A DNA stretch of 64,000 nt from Hyphomonas adhaerens MHS-3 (GTDB taxonomy: Bacteria; Pseudomonadota; Alphaproteobacteria; Caulobacterales; Hyphomonadaceae). Location of the stretch: the NCBI RefSeq assembly GCF_000685235.1, contig NZ_ARYH01000001.1, forward strand, positions 1,674,001 to 1,738,000. The letters are read 5' to 3'. Of the stretch, positions 1 to 10,289 are shown in pieces. Made by a program: the position numbers and the translations under genes. A model generated the notes under the pieces. That model saw only the letters and a list, made by a program, of their open reading frames with translations. It was not told where the DNA came from and made no database searches. How positions within the stretch are numbered: the first letter of the stretch is position 1; every line of letters starts with the position of its first letter.

Positions 1-1
1 G

Positions 2-901
2 GCCCGCTTGCGCAAGGCCTATTTCGACCTTTTCCTGCAGGACCGGCGGAATGTGGAGGCGGGGCTCTATCCGGCGCCGCGCGATGTCAGCATCGCTCAC
101 CTTCCCGACGCCCTGAAATCCGCCCGGGCGTTTCAGGCCGATGTCGAAGCCGTCGAGCGAAGACGGCAGGCCCGCGACGGCACCGAAGTGCAGGCGGAAT
201 TGCCGGAAGGGTCCAACCGCTACCCGGAATACTACCGCCAGAATTTCCATTACCAGTCCGGCGGCTGGTTCAGCGATGACAGTGCAGAGCTTTACGACAC
301 GCAGGTCGAGGCCCTGTTCACCGGCACGGCGGACGCGATGCGCCGGGCGGCGCTGGCGGAGATTGCACGCGAACTGAAAGGCCGGGACCAGCGCGGCGTG
401 TCCCTTCTGGATGTCGCCTGCGGCAATGGCCGGTTCCTGAAGACGGTGATGAATGTCTGGCCGCGCCTGAAGGCCGCGGGACTTGATCTGTCCCCGAACT
501 ATACAGACGCGGCGCGGGGGCGCCTTGCGCCCTGGCCACAGGTTGAGGTTTTTCACGAGGCGGCAGAGGCGATGCCGCTGCCGGATGCGTCACGCGACAT
601 CGTGGTCTCGATTTTTCTGTTCCACGAATTGCCGCCGGAGGTGCGCGCGCCTGTCCTGGCAGAGGTGTTCCGTATACTGAAACCAGGCGGCCTGTTCGTG
701 CTGGCCGACAGCGTTCAGTTCGGCGACCATGACGGCATTGACGGCGTGCTGGAATATTTCCCGCATGGCTTCCATGAGCCTTATTATGACTCCTATCTCG
801 CCTGGGATGTGGACGCGGCTGCCATCGGGCAGGGCTTTGTCAAAGAGCGCGAAACCCTGGCTTTCCTGACAAAAGTCACCACCTGGCGGCGGCCTGCCTG
901 A
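2..901 (+). CDS. Class I SAM-dependent methyltransferase (5' end cut by window)
   Basis: The frame is open to the left window edge, so the true start probably lies upstream; a TTG at 8 is the first possible start inside. The C-terminal two thirds is a Rossmann methyltransferase: the glycine-rich SAM loop reads LLDVACGNGRFL, followed by an acidic strand end (AAGLDLSPNY), a motif II region (DIVVSIFLFHELPPEVR) and a post-loop ILKPGGLFVLADS typical of methyltransferase-11/25 domains. The N-terminal ~100 residues (Arg-rich, then NRYPEYYRQNFHYQ) are not recognised and may bind the substrate. Substrate unknown; ubiquinone/lipid-type methyltransferases share this core. It stands 240 bp before the next gene on the same strand. 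Confidence 0.85.
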   Translation, partial: ARLRKAYFDLFLQDRRNVEAGLYPAPRDVSIAHLPDALKSARAFQADVEAVERRRQARDGTEVQAELPEGSNRYPEYYRQNFHYQSGGWFSDDSAELYDTQVEALFTGTADAMRRAALAEIARELKGRDQRGVSLLDVACGNGRFLKTVMNVWPRLKAAGLDLSPNYTDAARGRLAPWPQVEVFHEAAEAMPLPDASRDIVVSIFLFHELPPEVRAPVLAEVFRILKPGGLFVLADSVQFGDHDGIDGVLEYFPHGFHEPYYDSYLAWDVDAAAIGQGFVKERETLAFLTKVTTWRRPA

Positions 902-1024
902 CAAGCCCTTCCAGTTAAGCCCTGTGATTGATGCGTGACCGGATTGTGGCGGCCATGAGGCATAGGCGTGCGCGGCGCTTCTGCCACTCAAATTTCAGTA
1001 AATTACCTAGGTTTCACAAAGTGT

Positions 1025-1039
1025 TGTGGCGCTGCCACA
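1025..1039. promoter_or_regulatory. Short inverted repeat upstream of the barrel gene
   Basis: TGTGGC-gct-GCCACA has perfect 6-bp arms and lies about 100 bp before the outer-membrane barrel start. It overlaps a second weaker symmetry, CACAA-agtg-TTGTG at 1015-1028. An operator or a short leader hairpin is possible. No clear -10/-35 pair was recognised. Confidence 0.25.
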
Positions 1040-1141
1040 GGGGGATCACACTGTACGTAGATTGTGTTTTCGTAAGCTTCTTTCCGGTCGCGGAAGGCCT
1101 AGTTGAAGGCCACGCAATCTTGCGGACAAAGGAGTTAGAAA

Positions 1142-1639
1142 ATGAAACTTGCACTCGCTTCGCTCGCCGCTCTCGCTGTCGCGACCCCGGCCTTCGCCCA
1201 AGGCGATATCGAACTCGGCGCAGCCTATTCGCACTTCGACGCTGATGGCGCCAACCTCGACGCTCTCACCGCACGTGGCACCTATTTCTTCACCCCGCAT
1301 GTCGGTGTGGAAGGCGAAGCCTCGATCGGTGTCGGCGATGACAATGTCGGCGCGGCAAAAGTCGAACTCGACAATTCGCTCGCCGCATTCGGTGTGGTCC
1401 AGATGCCGGTTGCCGAGCGCGTCGACCTGTTCGCCCGCGCCGGTTACGCCACCAATGACTACAATGTTGACGTCCCGGGTCTGGGCAGCGCGTCAGGCGA
1501 AGATGACGGCCTGGCTTATGGCGTTGGCGGCAAGGTCTTCCTGACCGACCGTTTTGGCCTGCGCGCCGATGTCACCCGCTATGAAGGCGACGACACCGAT
1601 GCCGACGTCATCTCTGTCGGCGGCGTCATGAAATTCTAA
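1142..1639 (+). CDS. Small outer-membrane beta-barrel protein
   Basis: 165 residues with a clean Sec signal peptide (MKLALASLAALAVATPAFA, cleavage after AFA, mature QGDIELG). The mature part alternates hydrophobic and polar residues with Gly/Asp turns and repeated strand pairs (ELGAAYSHF, GVEGEASIGV, VDLFARAGYAT, FGLRADVTRYE). It ends in Phe (GGVMKF), the usual BAM recognition end, as in the OmpA-like/Opa-like 8-strand barrel family. A strong ribosome site (AAGGAGTTAG) precedes ATG. It is monocistronic, with an intrinsic terminator 30 bp after the stop. Role probably structural or adhesive; the substrate, if any, is not visible. Confidence 0.85.
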   Translation: MKLALASLAALAVATPAFAQGDIELGAAYSHFDADGANLDALTARGTYFFTPHVGVEGEASIGVGDDNVGAAKVELDNSLAAFGVVQMPVAERVDLFARAGYATNDYNVDVPGLGSASGEDDGLAYGVGGKVFLTDRFGLRADVTRYEGDDTDADVISVGGVMKF

Positions 1640-1668
1640 GCTTCCCACCTCTCCAACGGGAATACACT

Positions 1669-1704
1669 GCCCCCGGTGCTTCGGTGCCGGGGGCTTTTTT
1701 TGTT
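1669..1704 (+). terminator. Rho-independent terminator after the barrel gene
   Basis: An 11-bp stem (GCCCCCGGTGC / GTGCCGGGGGC, two G-U pairs) closed by a TTCG tetraloop is followed at once by a run of Ts (1695-1704). It sits between the convergent barrel gene and aroC and is clearly polarised to the plus strand. Confidence 0.95.
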
Positions 1705-1711
1705 TTGGAGT

Positions 1712-2803
1712 TCAGTTTCCAGTCTGGCCGCGGTGGCGCAGTTTCTGGTCCGCCAGCACGCAGGCCATCATGGCCTCGGCCACGGGCACGGCGCGGATGC
1801 CGACGCAGGGGTCGTGGCGGCCCTTGGTGCGCACGTCCACATTCTCGCCGTCGCGGGTGACGGACTGGACTTCGTTCAGGATCGAAGAGGTCGGCTTGAT
1901 GGCAATGCGAACGATCAGGTCCTGCCCGGTGGAGATGCCCCCGGCCACACCGCCATTATTGTTCGACAGGAAGAGGGGGCCGTCATTGCCCGCGCGCATC
2001 TGGTCGGCATTCTCTTCGCCGGAGAGGCTGGCAGCGCCAAAGCCTGCGCCCACTTCAACGCCTTTGACGGCATTGATGCTCATCATCGCGCCGGCGAGCT
2101 CTCCGTCCAGTTTGCCATAGATGGGCGCACCCCAGCCGGCAGGCACGCCGCTGGCCTGCACTTCCACGATGGCGCCGGTGGAGCTGCCCGCCTTGCGGGT
2201 GGCGTCCAGGAATTCTTCCCATTTGGGCACCATGTCGGCGTCCGGGCACCAGAACGGGTTGTCCTCGACAATATCCCAGTTCCAGCCCGCGCGATTGATG
2301 GCATGCGGGCCGATCTGCACCACGGCGCCGCGGATCACGATGCCGTCTCCCAGCGTGCGCCGGGCCACAGCGCCGGCGGCGACCCGGGCTGCGGTCTCAC
2401 GGGCAGAGGACCGGCCCCCGCCGCGATAGTCCCGCACGCCATATTTGGCGTCATAGGGATAATCGGCATGGCCGGGACGGTAGCGGTCGCGGATTTCGCC
2501 ATAGTCTTTTGAGCGCTGGTCGGTGTTCTCGATCATCAGCGAGATCGGCGTGCCGGTGGTGACGGGGCCACCTGTGCGGTCATCCTCGAACACGCCGGAG
2601 AGGATTTTCACCGCATCCGGCTCCTGGCGCTGCGTGACGAAGCGCGAGGTGCCGGGGCGGCGTTTGTCCAGGAATTGCTGGATGAAGGCTTCATCCAGCG
2701 GCAGGCCGGGCGGGCAGCCATCGACCACGCACCCCAGCGCCGGCCCGTGGCTTTCGCCCCAGGTCGTTACGCGGAAGAGGTGGCCGAACGTGTTGTGCGA
2801 CAT
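1712..2803 (-). CDS. aroC: Chorismate synthase
   Basis: 363 residues, the normal length. It converts 5-enolpyruvylshikimate-3-phosphate to chorismate using reduced FMN, the last step of the shikimate pathway. Signatures visible: N-terminal [21 protein letters not shown], the family motif [18 protein letters not shown], and C-terminal [19 protein letters not shown]. The ATG at 2803 matches the conserved N-terminus ([20 protein letters not shown]). It is transcribed in the same direction as mdh, 11 bp downstream of the mdh stop, so the two may share a transcript (mdh-aroC). Confidence 0.98.
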   Translation of the reverse strand: MSHNTFGHLFRVTTWGESHGPALGCVVDGCPPGLPLDEAFIQQFLDKRRPGTSRFVTQRQEPDAVKILSGVFEDDRTGGPVTTGTPISLMIENTDQRSKDYGEIRDRYRPGHADYPYDAKYGVRDYRGGGRSSARETAARVAAGAVARRTLGDGIVIRGAVVQIGPHAINRAGWNWDIVEDNPFWCPDADMVPKWEEFLDATRKAGSSTGAIVEVQASGVPAGWGAPIYGKLDGELAGAMMSINAVKGVEVGAGFGAASLSGEENADQMRAGNDGPLFLSNNNGGVAGGISTGQDLIVRIAIKPTSSILNEVQSVTRDGENVDVRTKGRHDPCVGIRAVPVAEAMMACVLADQKLRHRGQTGN

Positions 2804-2836
2804 GACTGCCCTGTAGTTACGGCCTGTGTGCCGGGC

Positions 2837-3817
2837 TTAGCCCAGCAGGTCGGCCACGGCTTCGCGTTCTTCACGCAGTTCTTTCTCGGTGGCGTCCATG
2901 CGGGCGCGCGAGAACTCGTTGATGTCGAGGCCCTGGACGATCTCGTACTTGCCGTCCTTGCAGGTCACCGGATAGCCGTAGATGACGCCCGGTTCGATGC
3001 CGTAGGAGCCGTCGGCCGGGATGCCCATGGACACCCATTCGCCTTCCGGCGTGCCGAGGGCCCAGTCGCGCATGTGGTCGATAGCAGCCGAGGCAGCCGA
3101 TGCGGCCGACGAAGCGCCGCGGGCCTTGATGATCGCCGCGCCGCGCTGCTGCACGTCCGGAATGAAGGTGTCAGAATACCAGGCCTGATCGACTTTCGAG
3201 AGCGCCGGGGCGCCAGCGACGGTCGTGTGGTGCAGGTCCGGATACTGGGTGGCCGAGTGGTTGCCCCAGATGATGACCTTCTTCACGTCGGTGTTGTGCG
3301 TGCCGGTCTTCTCGGCCAGCTGGCTCATGGCGCGGTTGTGGTCCAGGCGCACCATGGCGGTGAAGCATTTCGGGTCGAGGTCCGGCGCGGCGCTCTGGGC
3401 GATCAGGGCGTTGGTGTTGGCCGGGTTGCCGACGACCAGCACTTTGACGTCGCGCTTGGCGTTGTCGTTGATGGCCTTGCCCTGCGGTCCGAAGATGCCG
3501 CCATTGGCGGACAGGAGGTCCTTGCGTTCCATGCCCTGTTTCCGCGGCATGGCGCCGACGAGGTAGGCGAAGTCGACATCCTTGAAGGCCTCATCGGCAT
3601 TGTCGGTGGCGACGATGTTGTTCAGCAGCGGGAAGGCGCAGTCGTTCAGCTCCATCACGACACCTTTCAGGGCGTCGAGGGCCGGCGTGATTTCCAGCAG
3701 GTGAAGGTCGACCGGCTGGTCCGGTCCGAGCATGTCGCCAGCGGCGATACGGAAGAGGAGGGCGTAGCCAATCTGGCCAGCGGCACCAGTTACGGCAATC
3801 TTCACGGGCTGTTTCAC
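2837..3817 (-). CDS. mdh: Malate dehydrogenase (NAD-dependent, MDH type 2)
   Basis: Interconverts malate and oxaloacetate in the TCA cycle. N-terminal Rossmann loop [17 protein letters not shown], substrate Arg segment [16 protein letters not shown] segment [12 protein letters not shown], and catalytic-His region [11 protein letters not shown] mark the cytosolic-type (type 2) MDH of about 326 residues. The start chosen is GTG at 3817 ([11 protein letters not shown]), because AAGGAAGGA lies 8 bp upstream and the N-terminus then matches the family; a TTG at 3838 would add seven unsupported residues. It is divergent from pdxH across a 210-bp gap. Confidence 0.97.
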   Translation of the reverse strand: MKQPVKIAVTGAAGQIGYALLFRIAAGDMLGPDQPVDLHLLEITPALDALKGVVMELNDCAFPLLNNIVATDNADEAFKDVDFAYLVGAMPRKQGMERKDLLSANGGIFGPQGKAINDNAKRDVKVLVVGNPANTNALIAQSAAPDLDPKCFTAMVRLDHNRAMSQLAEKTGTHNTDVKKVIIWGNHSATQYPDLHHTTVAGAPALSKVDQAWYSDTFIPDVQQRGAAIIKARGASSAASAASAAIDHMRDWALGTPEGEWVSMGIPADGSYGIEPGVIYGYPVTCKDGKYEIVQGLDINEFSRARMDATEKELREEREAVADLLG

Positions 3818-4027
3818 GGGAGGAGTCCTTCCTTGCAAGGGTACGATTTATGGCCTCCACATGGCGAATTTGTCGCCCGAGGGCAAGCCGTGCTGCGCGG
3901 ATGCCGCAGATTCCGGCCTGCTCCTGTTTCTTATACGTAGGTGTCACAGTGGGCATTCCGCCCCCGATGGCCTATATCGGCGACAAATTCAGACCGTAAA
4001 ACGCCGCTACAAAGGGATATTCCCGGC

Positions 4028-4699
4028 ATGACCAGCAACACCGACAAGGCCATCATTCCCCCGAGCCCCAGCGCCGCAGAATATGCGACCGACCCGACCG
4101 GCAAGCCGCTGATCCCGAATGTGACGGACCCGTTTGCCCTGTTCAATGACTGGATGGCCGAAGCCCGCGCCAAGGAACTGAACGATTCCAACGCCATGTC
4201 GCTCGCCACGGTCGACGCAGACGGCATGCCGGATGTGCGTGTCGTCCTGCTGAAGGAAGTCACGCCCGCGGGCTTTGTCTTCTTCACCAACCTCAAAAGC
4301 ACCAAGGGCGAGCAGCTCAGCGCAAACCCGGTCGCCGCAATGGGCTTCCACTGGAAGAGCCTGCGCCGTCAGGTCCGTATCCGCGGCACGGTGGCGCGCG
4401 TGACCGACGCCGAGGCCGACGAATACTTCTCCACCCGCGCCGCGCAGAGCCGGATCAGCGCGATTGCCTCCGACCAGTCGCGCCCGCTGGCCGACCGCGC
4501 CGCCTTCGAACAGCGCATTGCGGAACTGTCCGAGGTTTATGGCGACGGGCCGGACATTCCTCGTCCCGAATTCTGGGGCGGCTTCCGCCTGACCCCCAGC
4601 GAGATCGAGTTCTGGCAGGACCAGGCCTTCCGCATGCACGACCGCTTGCACTTCACCCGCAAGGGCGACGGCTGGGAAACCGGGCGGCTTTATCCGTAG
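4028..4699 (+). CDS. pdxH: Pyridoxamine/pyridoxine 5'-phosphate oxidase
   Basis: 223 residues. An FMN enzyme that oxidises PNP/PMP to PLP, in cofactor synthesis and salvage. The split-barrel FMN motifs are present: DPFALFNDWMAEARAKE, NAMSLATVDADGMPDVRVVLLK, GFVFFTNLKSTKGEQL, FHWKSLRRQVRIRG, and the C-terminal PNPOx dimerisation region ending DRLHFTRKGDGWETGRLYP. A frame-open extension upstream to 3941 is rejected: ATG 4028 with AAAGGGA upstream gives the usual length. The next gene is convergent. Confidence 0.97.
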   Translation: MTSNTDKAIIPPSPSAAEYATDPTGKPLIPNVTDPFALFNDWMAEARAKELNDSNAMSLATVDADGMPDVRVVLLKEVTPAGFVFFTNLKSTKGEQLSANPVAAMGFHWKSLRRQVRIRGTVARVTDAEADEYFSTRAAQSRISAIASDQSRPLADRAAFEQRIAELSEVYGDGPDIPRPEFWGGFRLTPSEIEFWQDQAFRMHDRLHFTRKGDGWETGRLYP

Positions 4700-4726
4700 G
4701 GAGACACGGCACTCTGCCGCGTCATC

Positions 4727-4797
4727 CTTCGACTTCGCTCAGGATGAGCCCCTCTCGCGCCGCACCTCCGAAGCGCTCATGCTGAGCGAAGTCGAAG
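4727..4797. repeat. Imperfect 22-bp inverted repeat between convergent genes
   Basis: Arms at 4727-4748 and 4776-4797 are reverse complements with a single mismatch (…CTCAGGATGAG against CTCATGCTGAG…), separated by 27 bp. The arm CTTCGACTTCGCTCAGGATG resembles dispersed intergenic palindromes common in alphaproteobacteria. It lies between the 3' ends of pdxH and the next convergent gene, so it could act as a bidirectional transcript end or protect RNA; no T-run follows. Confidence 0.8.
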
Positions 4798-4821
4798 CAC
4801 GAGCGCGGGCTGGATCAGCCA

Positions 4822-5271
4822 TCACACCAGCCCGATCGAGGTGCGCTCCACCGTCAGGTGGGGCACGCCATCGCTCGTTTTCGAGAACGAGACGCCGCCG
4901 GAGGAGACCGTCGTCGTGATCCGCTGGCGGAAGTTGGAGAAGCTGTCGAACTCGACCACATCGACCGGTTCATCGAACTCCAGCGTCACTTCGAACGCCG
5001 TGCCGCCCGCCATTTCGCGGACCGCCAGCACCCGGCCGTCAAAGGCTTGCTTCAGGTAGCGCCCGGCCACCTGATCGCCGACCTGCAGAACGACTTCCGG
5101 CATGTTCGACAGGCGGGCCGAGGCCGTGTTCCAGTCGCGATAGCCGAGTTCCTTCGCCACCCATTCAAGGGCTTCGGAATGAGAGATGGGCGTTCCGGCC
5201 TTGGCCAGGTCCGCCCGGATTTCACGCGCACGGGCCTTGGCCTGGTCGCGGGTAGATAATGAGAGAGACAT
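4822..5271 (-). CDS. Glyoxalase-related small protein
   Basis: 149 residues. The N-terminal ~55 residues (ARAREIRADLAKAGTPISHSEALEWVAKELGYRDWNTASARL) match the 'glyoxalase-related protein' domain, a small helical module of unknown biochemical role often carrying the GYRDWNTASA motif. The C-terminal half is beta-rich (VGDQVAGRYLKQAFDGRVLAVREM, FEVTLEFDEPVDVVEFDSFSNFRQRI). ATG 5271 is preferred over ATG 5280 because AAGGA lies 8 bp upstream of it. No enzymatic residues can be assigned. Divergent from the DUF4345 gene across 287 bp. Confidence 0.65.
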   Translation of the reverse strand: MSLSLSTRDQAKARAREIRADLAKAGTPISHSEALEWVAKELGYRDWNTASARLSNMPEVVLQVGDQVAGRYLKQAFDGRVLAVREMAGGTAFEVTLEFDEPVDVVEFDSFSNFRQRITTTVSSGGVSFSKTSDGVPHLTVERTSIGLV

Positions 5272-5558
5272 CGGAAACATCCTTGTCCGGGCAGTCGCTT
5301 TTCAGCGGGGCTCGCCTTGCCGCGGGACTGCCGGCTGGACCGGTGTTCCGTCTTTTGCGTGTCGCGGCGATTTCGCGCCGGGGGATCTTCACCGTAAGAC
5401 TTTCGTCTCGCGAGCGGCGGGCGTCCCAGAGCCCGCGCGTCACATAATCCTTCCGGGGCGTAAGGTCAATCATTGCCATGCCCGTCAGGTCCGGGCTAGG
5501 AATTGGCAGTTCGCGTGGCAATAACTGGCTGCGCAGTGCATCATTCAGGGGGTTATCC

Positions 5559-5936
5559 ATGAAACGCGGCCTGCAGGTTTTTCTCGGCGTCTTCTCGCTC
5601 ATCCCGGTGGCGTTCGCGCTTCTCGGCTTTCTCGGCGGGGCAGGGCGGCTGTCGCCCGAAGGCGTCGCCGTCGATCTCGACAATCAGTACCGGTACTTTT
5701 CCGGCATGTACCTCGTCGTGGCGTTCCTGCTCTGGTCGATCATTCCGGCCATTGAAAAGCATGGCCGCACATTGTTCCTGATCAGCGCAGCGATCTTCAT
5801 CGGCGGCCTTGGCCGCGTCGTGTCCTACATGACGATGGGCGCGCCCTCGCAGGACCTGATGGTTGGCATGGGGATCGAACTCGTCGTCCCGGTGCTCTTC
5901 ATTGTGTGGCAGCGCGCAGTGGCGGCGAAGGCCTAA
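5559..5936 (+). CDS. DUF4345 family small membrane protein
   Basis: 125 residues with four hydrophobic segments (about 5-26, 48-66, 73-92 and 100-118), including FSGMYLVVAFLLWSIIPAIE and LFLISAAIFIGGLGRVVSY. The pattern G-x-R-Y-F-S-G-M-Y followed by L-I-S-A-x-I-F-x-G-G-L-G-R is characteristic of DUF4345. Function unknown. ATG 5559 follows CAGGGGG; an upstream in-frame ATG at 5478 is not preferred because its extra residues are not membrane-like or conserved in look. The 3' end overlaps the convergent GDPD gene by 4 bp. Confidence 0.75.
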   Translation: MKRGLQVFLGVFSLIPVAFALLGFLGGAGRLSPEGVAVDLDNQYRYFSGMYLVVAFLLWSIIPAIEKHGRTLFLISAAIFIGGLGRVVSYMTMGAPSQDLMVGMGIELVVPVLFIVWQRAVAAKA

Positions 5937-6874
5937 CGCCCGCAGGCCTCCCGGCCGACATCGTCGGCGCGGATCAGGTCCGCCACCCGATAGGGTTCAT
6001 CGGTTGCCAGCAGGACGAGGCCGTCGGCGGCCAGTGCGTCGTATTCGCTGGCATCGCCATCGGCCAGATAGACATCGTCCAGCCGCTTGCCCTTGCGGCC
6101 CAGCGTGCCGAAGGCCGGTTCGACGCCGACCTTCATCAGCCGCTGCCAGGCATAGGGTTTCGGTTCGTCCACACCGGTCCAGCCGATCAGGCGGGTGCGG
6201 TCGACGCCTCGTGCTTCAAGCTTGGCGACATCGCGGTCCCCATAGGCGGAGGCCGTCATCATCAGATCCGGGTCGATGGCGGCGATCTCGGCGGCCTGAT
6301 CGTCATTGTAGGAAATGAAGATCACATTCTCCGCCGCGTCCGCGGCCTTCACGGCAGCGGCAATGTTGCGGAAACTGGTGGTCGGCTTCTTGTCGAGCTC
6401 CAGCACGGCGCCGGTCCGCTTTGCCCAGAGGAGGGCGTCGGTCAGTTTCGGCGGGTGGAAGCCGGTCCGCCGCCCGTCATTGTCCTCCAGTTCCAGCCCG
6501 CTCATCGTTTCCCAGTCGGTGTCGGAGACATAGCCGCGGCCGGTCGTCGTGCGGTTCAGCCGGTCGTCATGCATCAGGGTCAGTACGCCGTCGCGGGTTT
6601 CGGCAATGTCGATCTCGAAGACGCGGATGCCCTTGTCGAAACCGTGCTGGAAGGTCTCGATCGCGTTTTCGGGGAAGCCGGTGTCCGGCCCGCCGCGATG
6701 GGCGGCAATAACCATGCCCTTGTTCTCGCGCAGGCAGTCAAAATATTCCGGCAATGGGAGGGCGGCCCGGGAAATATTTGCGGCGTCGCTGCTGGTCTCC
6801 ATCCCGGACGTTGGCGCCGCCCCGCAGCCCGTGATCAGGGCCAGTGACAACACGGAAAATGCATATCTTTTCAT
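5933..6874 (-). CDS. Glycerophosphodiester phosphodiesterase, lipoprotein
   Basis: 313 residues. Hydrolyses glycerophosphodiesters to sn-glycerol-3-phosphate plus alcohol. Signal peptide with lipobox (SLALITGC, Cys17 by the ATG at 6874) predicts membrane anchoring facing the periplasm. GDPD signatures: VIAAHRGGPDTGFPENAIETF (catalytic His, metal-binding Glu), VFEIDIAETRDG, LTLMHDDRLNRTTTG (second His). The C-terminal TIM-barrel strands follow (VFISYNDDQAAEIAAI). ATG 6874 follows GAGGG; the frame extends 22 codons upstream without a better start. Probably supplies glycerol-3-phosphate from lipid turnover. Confidence 0.92.
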   Translation of the reverse strand: MKRYAFSVLSLALITGCGAAPTSGMETSSDAANISRAALPLPEYFDCLRENKGMVIAAHRGGPDTGFPENAIETFQHGFDKGIRVFEIDIAETRDGVLTLMHDDRLNRTTTGRGYVSDTDWETMSGLELEDNDGRRTGFHPPKLTDALLWAKRTGAVLELDKKPTTSFRNIAAAVKAADAAENVIFISYNDDQAAEIAAIDPDLMMTASAYGDRDVAKLEARGVDRTRLIGWTGVDEPKPYAWQRLMKVGVEPAFGTLGRKGKRLDDVYLADGDASEYDALAADGLVLLATDEPYRVADLIRADDVGREACGR

Positions 6875-6975
6875 GGTGCGGCCCTCATTTCCTTGCCTCG
6901 CGTCACCCGCGCGAATACACACACTTCGGTTAGAGGACAATGACGACGCGGCAAGCGTCCAACGGAGGATATGGC

Positions 6976-8601
<1,626 letters not shown>

Positions 8602-8606
8602 GCATC

Positions 8607-9380
8607 ATGGATCTTGGCCTGACGGATAAAGTGGTCTTTGTCGCCGGCGGTAGCCGCGGCATCGGCCTTGGGATTGTCGAGGCCTTGCTGGCCGAAGGTG
8701 CAAAGGTCGCCATGGCGGCACGCGGGGAGGAGGCGCTGGAAGCCCAGCGCGCCCGCCTTGCGGCTCAGTATGGCGAACACAAGGTCTGGGCCCGGGCAGG
8801 GGATCTGCGCGACTCCCGCACCATCGACGACATGGTCGAGGCGATCGAGCATGAGTTCGATCCGCTCTGGGGCGCGGTCGCCAATGTCGGGCTGCACCCG
8901 TGCCCGCCCGGGTATGAGGTCGACGACGAGACCTGGACGGCCGGCCTGCAGCAGAACCTCGACAGTGCCTTCCGTCTCGCCCGGTCCAGCCTGCGCCGGA
9001 TGGAACCGCGCGGCGAGGGCTCGATCCTGATGATCTCCTCCATTGCGGGCCTCGGCGCGCTCGGCACGCCGGTCACCTATGGCACGTCGAAAGCAGCGAT
9101 GAACCATCTCGCCAAGGAACTGGCCCGCGTGGCGGGTCCGTCCGGCGTGCGGGTGAATGCGATTGCGCCGGGTAATATCATCTTCCCGGGCGGCGACTGG
9201 GAAGAACGCTCCACCGGTCCGCGCGGCGATTCGTGGAACCGCTGGATCCGCCGCGAAGTGCCGCTGCAGCGTTTCGGCAAGCCGGAGGAAATCGGCTCGG
9301 CTGCCGCTTACCTGCTCAGCCCGCTGGCGAGCTTCATCACCGGGGCCATCCTGCCGGTGGACGGCGGCCAGACCAAGTAA
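8607..9380 (+). CDS. Short-chain dehydrogenase/reductase
   Basis: 257 residues, classical SDR. Cofactor loop VAGGSRGIGLGIVE, adenine Asp region RAGDLRD, NVG in the NAG position (WGAVANVGLHP), catalytic Ser/Tyr/Lys in SSIAGLGALGTPVTYGTSKAA, and C-terminal GAILPVDGGQ. ATG 8607 lies 5 bp after the acyl-CoA ligase stop. The conserved Asn of NNAG is kept but the following residue pattern is NVG, seen in some hydroxyacyl-CoA or steroid SDRs. The operon partner suggests action on an acyl-CoA or a lipid alcohol; the substrate is an inference only. Confidence 0.9.
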   Translation: MDLGLTDKVVFVAGGSRGIGLGIVEALLAEGAKVAMAARGEEALEAQRARLAAQYGEHKVWARAGDLRDSRTIDDMVEAIEHEFDPLWGAVANVGLHPCPPGYEVDDETWTAGLQQNLDSAFRLARSSLRRMEPRGEGSILMISSIAGLGALGTPVTYGTSKAAMNHLAKELARVAGPSGVRVNAIAPGNIIFPGGDWEERSTGPRGDSWNRWIRREVPLQRFGKPEEIGSAAAYLLSPLASFITGAILPVDGGQTK

Positions 9381-9399
9381 GCGTCCGTGAAATCAGGCC

Positions 9400-9822
9400 T
9401 CAGCCCTCGTCGGTGACGTGGATTGACGGGTCCGGCTCCTGAATGCTCATCAGGTAGCTCAGCAACAGGTCGGTGCTTTTCGGCCCGAACTGGAATTGCG
9501 GCATCTCCGGGTGGCCGACTTTCAGCCCGTCGCGGAAATCTTCGGCCAGTGCGTCGCCGTCATAATCGGCCAGGATATAGCGCAGCGGCGGGGCATCTGT
9601 CCGCCGGGCGTCTTCCTTGTCGATGCCGTGGCAGTCGGCACATTGGGAGGCGGCGACCTGGCGGCCAAGCTCGATTTCCTCGGCCACGGGCAGGCCGGTC
9701 AGGCCCAGTTCCTGTGCCTCTTGTGCCTGCAACTCGGCAATTTCCGGTTCATAGGGCGAGGTCTGCACGCAGCCCATCAGGGGCAGGGACAGCGGAACGA
9801 GGGCATAGATCAGGCGGCGCAT
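9400..9822 (-). CDS. Lipoprotein cytochrome c (first of a tandem pair)
   Basis: 140 residues. Lipobox LPLMGC (Cys18), then a short linker and a class I cytochrome c domain: haem site CADCH (residues 61-65), RYILADYDGDALAEDFRDGLKVGHPEMPQF with the likely axial Met107. ATG 9822 with AAAGGAGA upstream. Predicted to be tethered to the membrane on the periplasmic side and to carry electrons to an oxidase or dehydrogenase. It is a clear paralogue of the next gene (shared D(A)xRxDxPxLRxIL.xYDxDxLxxxFxxGLKxGHPxMPQFxFGP). Confidence 0.88.
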   Translation of the reverse strand: MRRLIYALVPLSLPLMGCVQTSPYEPEIAELQAQEAQELGLTGLPVAEEIELGRQVAASQCADCHGIDKEDARRTDAPPLRYILADYDGDALAEDFRDGLKVGHPEMPQFQFGPKSTDLLLSYLMSIQEPDPSIHVTDEG

Positions 9823-9932
9823 GGCGCTCTCCTTTACCAGATAATGGCCCATGATCGCGCGATGCGGCGCCGAACGCAATTCGTGAATGTTACGGATATG
9901 GCCCGGCCGCCGCTGAGGCCAGGCCGCCCCGG

Positions 9933-10289
9933 TCAGCTTTCCGCCGGCATGGGTTCCTGAATGCTCTTCAGATAGGTCAGCAGCACATCTGCGCCCAGCG
10001 GTCCGAAATGGAATTGCGGCATGTCCGGGTGGCCAATTTTCAGGCCTTCCTCAAAATTATCGTGCAGCGTGTCGGCATCATAATTGTTGAGCACATGGCG
10101 CAGCGCAGGCGTATCGGCACGCAGCGCATCCTGCTGGTCGAGGCCATGGCAATTTGCGCAGACGGCGGAGGCAACGCCGCGGCCTTCGTCGATCTGCTGC
10201 GCCAGCGGAGCCTTCTGGGACTCGCGGATTTCCATCGCCTCACACCCGGCCAGGGCGAGCGGAATGAGAATGATACTCAGTTTACGCAT
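9933..10289 (-). CDS. Lipoprotein cytochrome c (second of a tandem pair)
   Basis: 118 residues. Short signal with lipobox LALAGC (Cys16), haem motif CANCH (44-48), and probable axial Met90 in GHPDMPQF. It aligns with the neighbouring gene over the whole haem domain, so the pair arose by tandem duplication; this copy has a shorter linker. GAGGCT lies just upstream of ATG. It is transcribed toward its paralogue with a 110-bp gap, so co-transcription is likely. The partner redox enzyme is not in this window. Confidence 0.88.
   Translation of the reverse strand: MRKLSIILIPLALAGCEAMEIRESQKAPLAQQIDEGRGVASAVCANCHGLDQQDALRADTPALRHVLNNYDADTLHDNFEEGLKIGHPDMPQFHFGPLGADVLLTYLKSIQEPMPAES

Noticed and set aside
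1676-2512. Plus-strand open frame opposite aroC
   Set aside because: aroC fully explains the region. The plus frame is an antisense shadow and begins inside the terminator.
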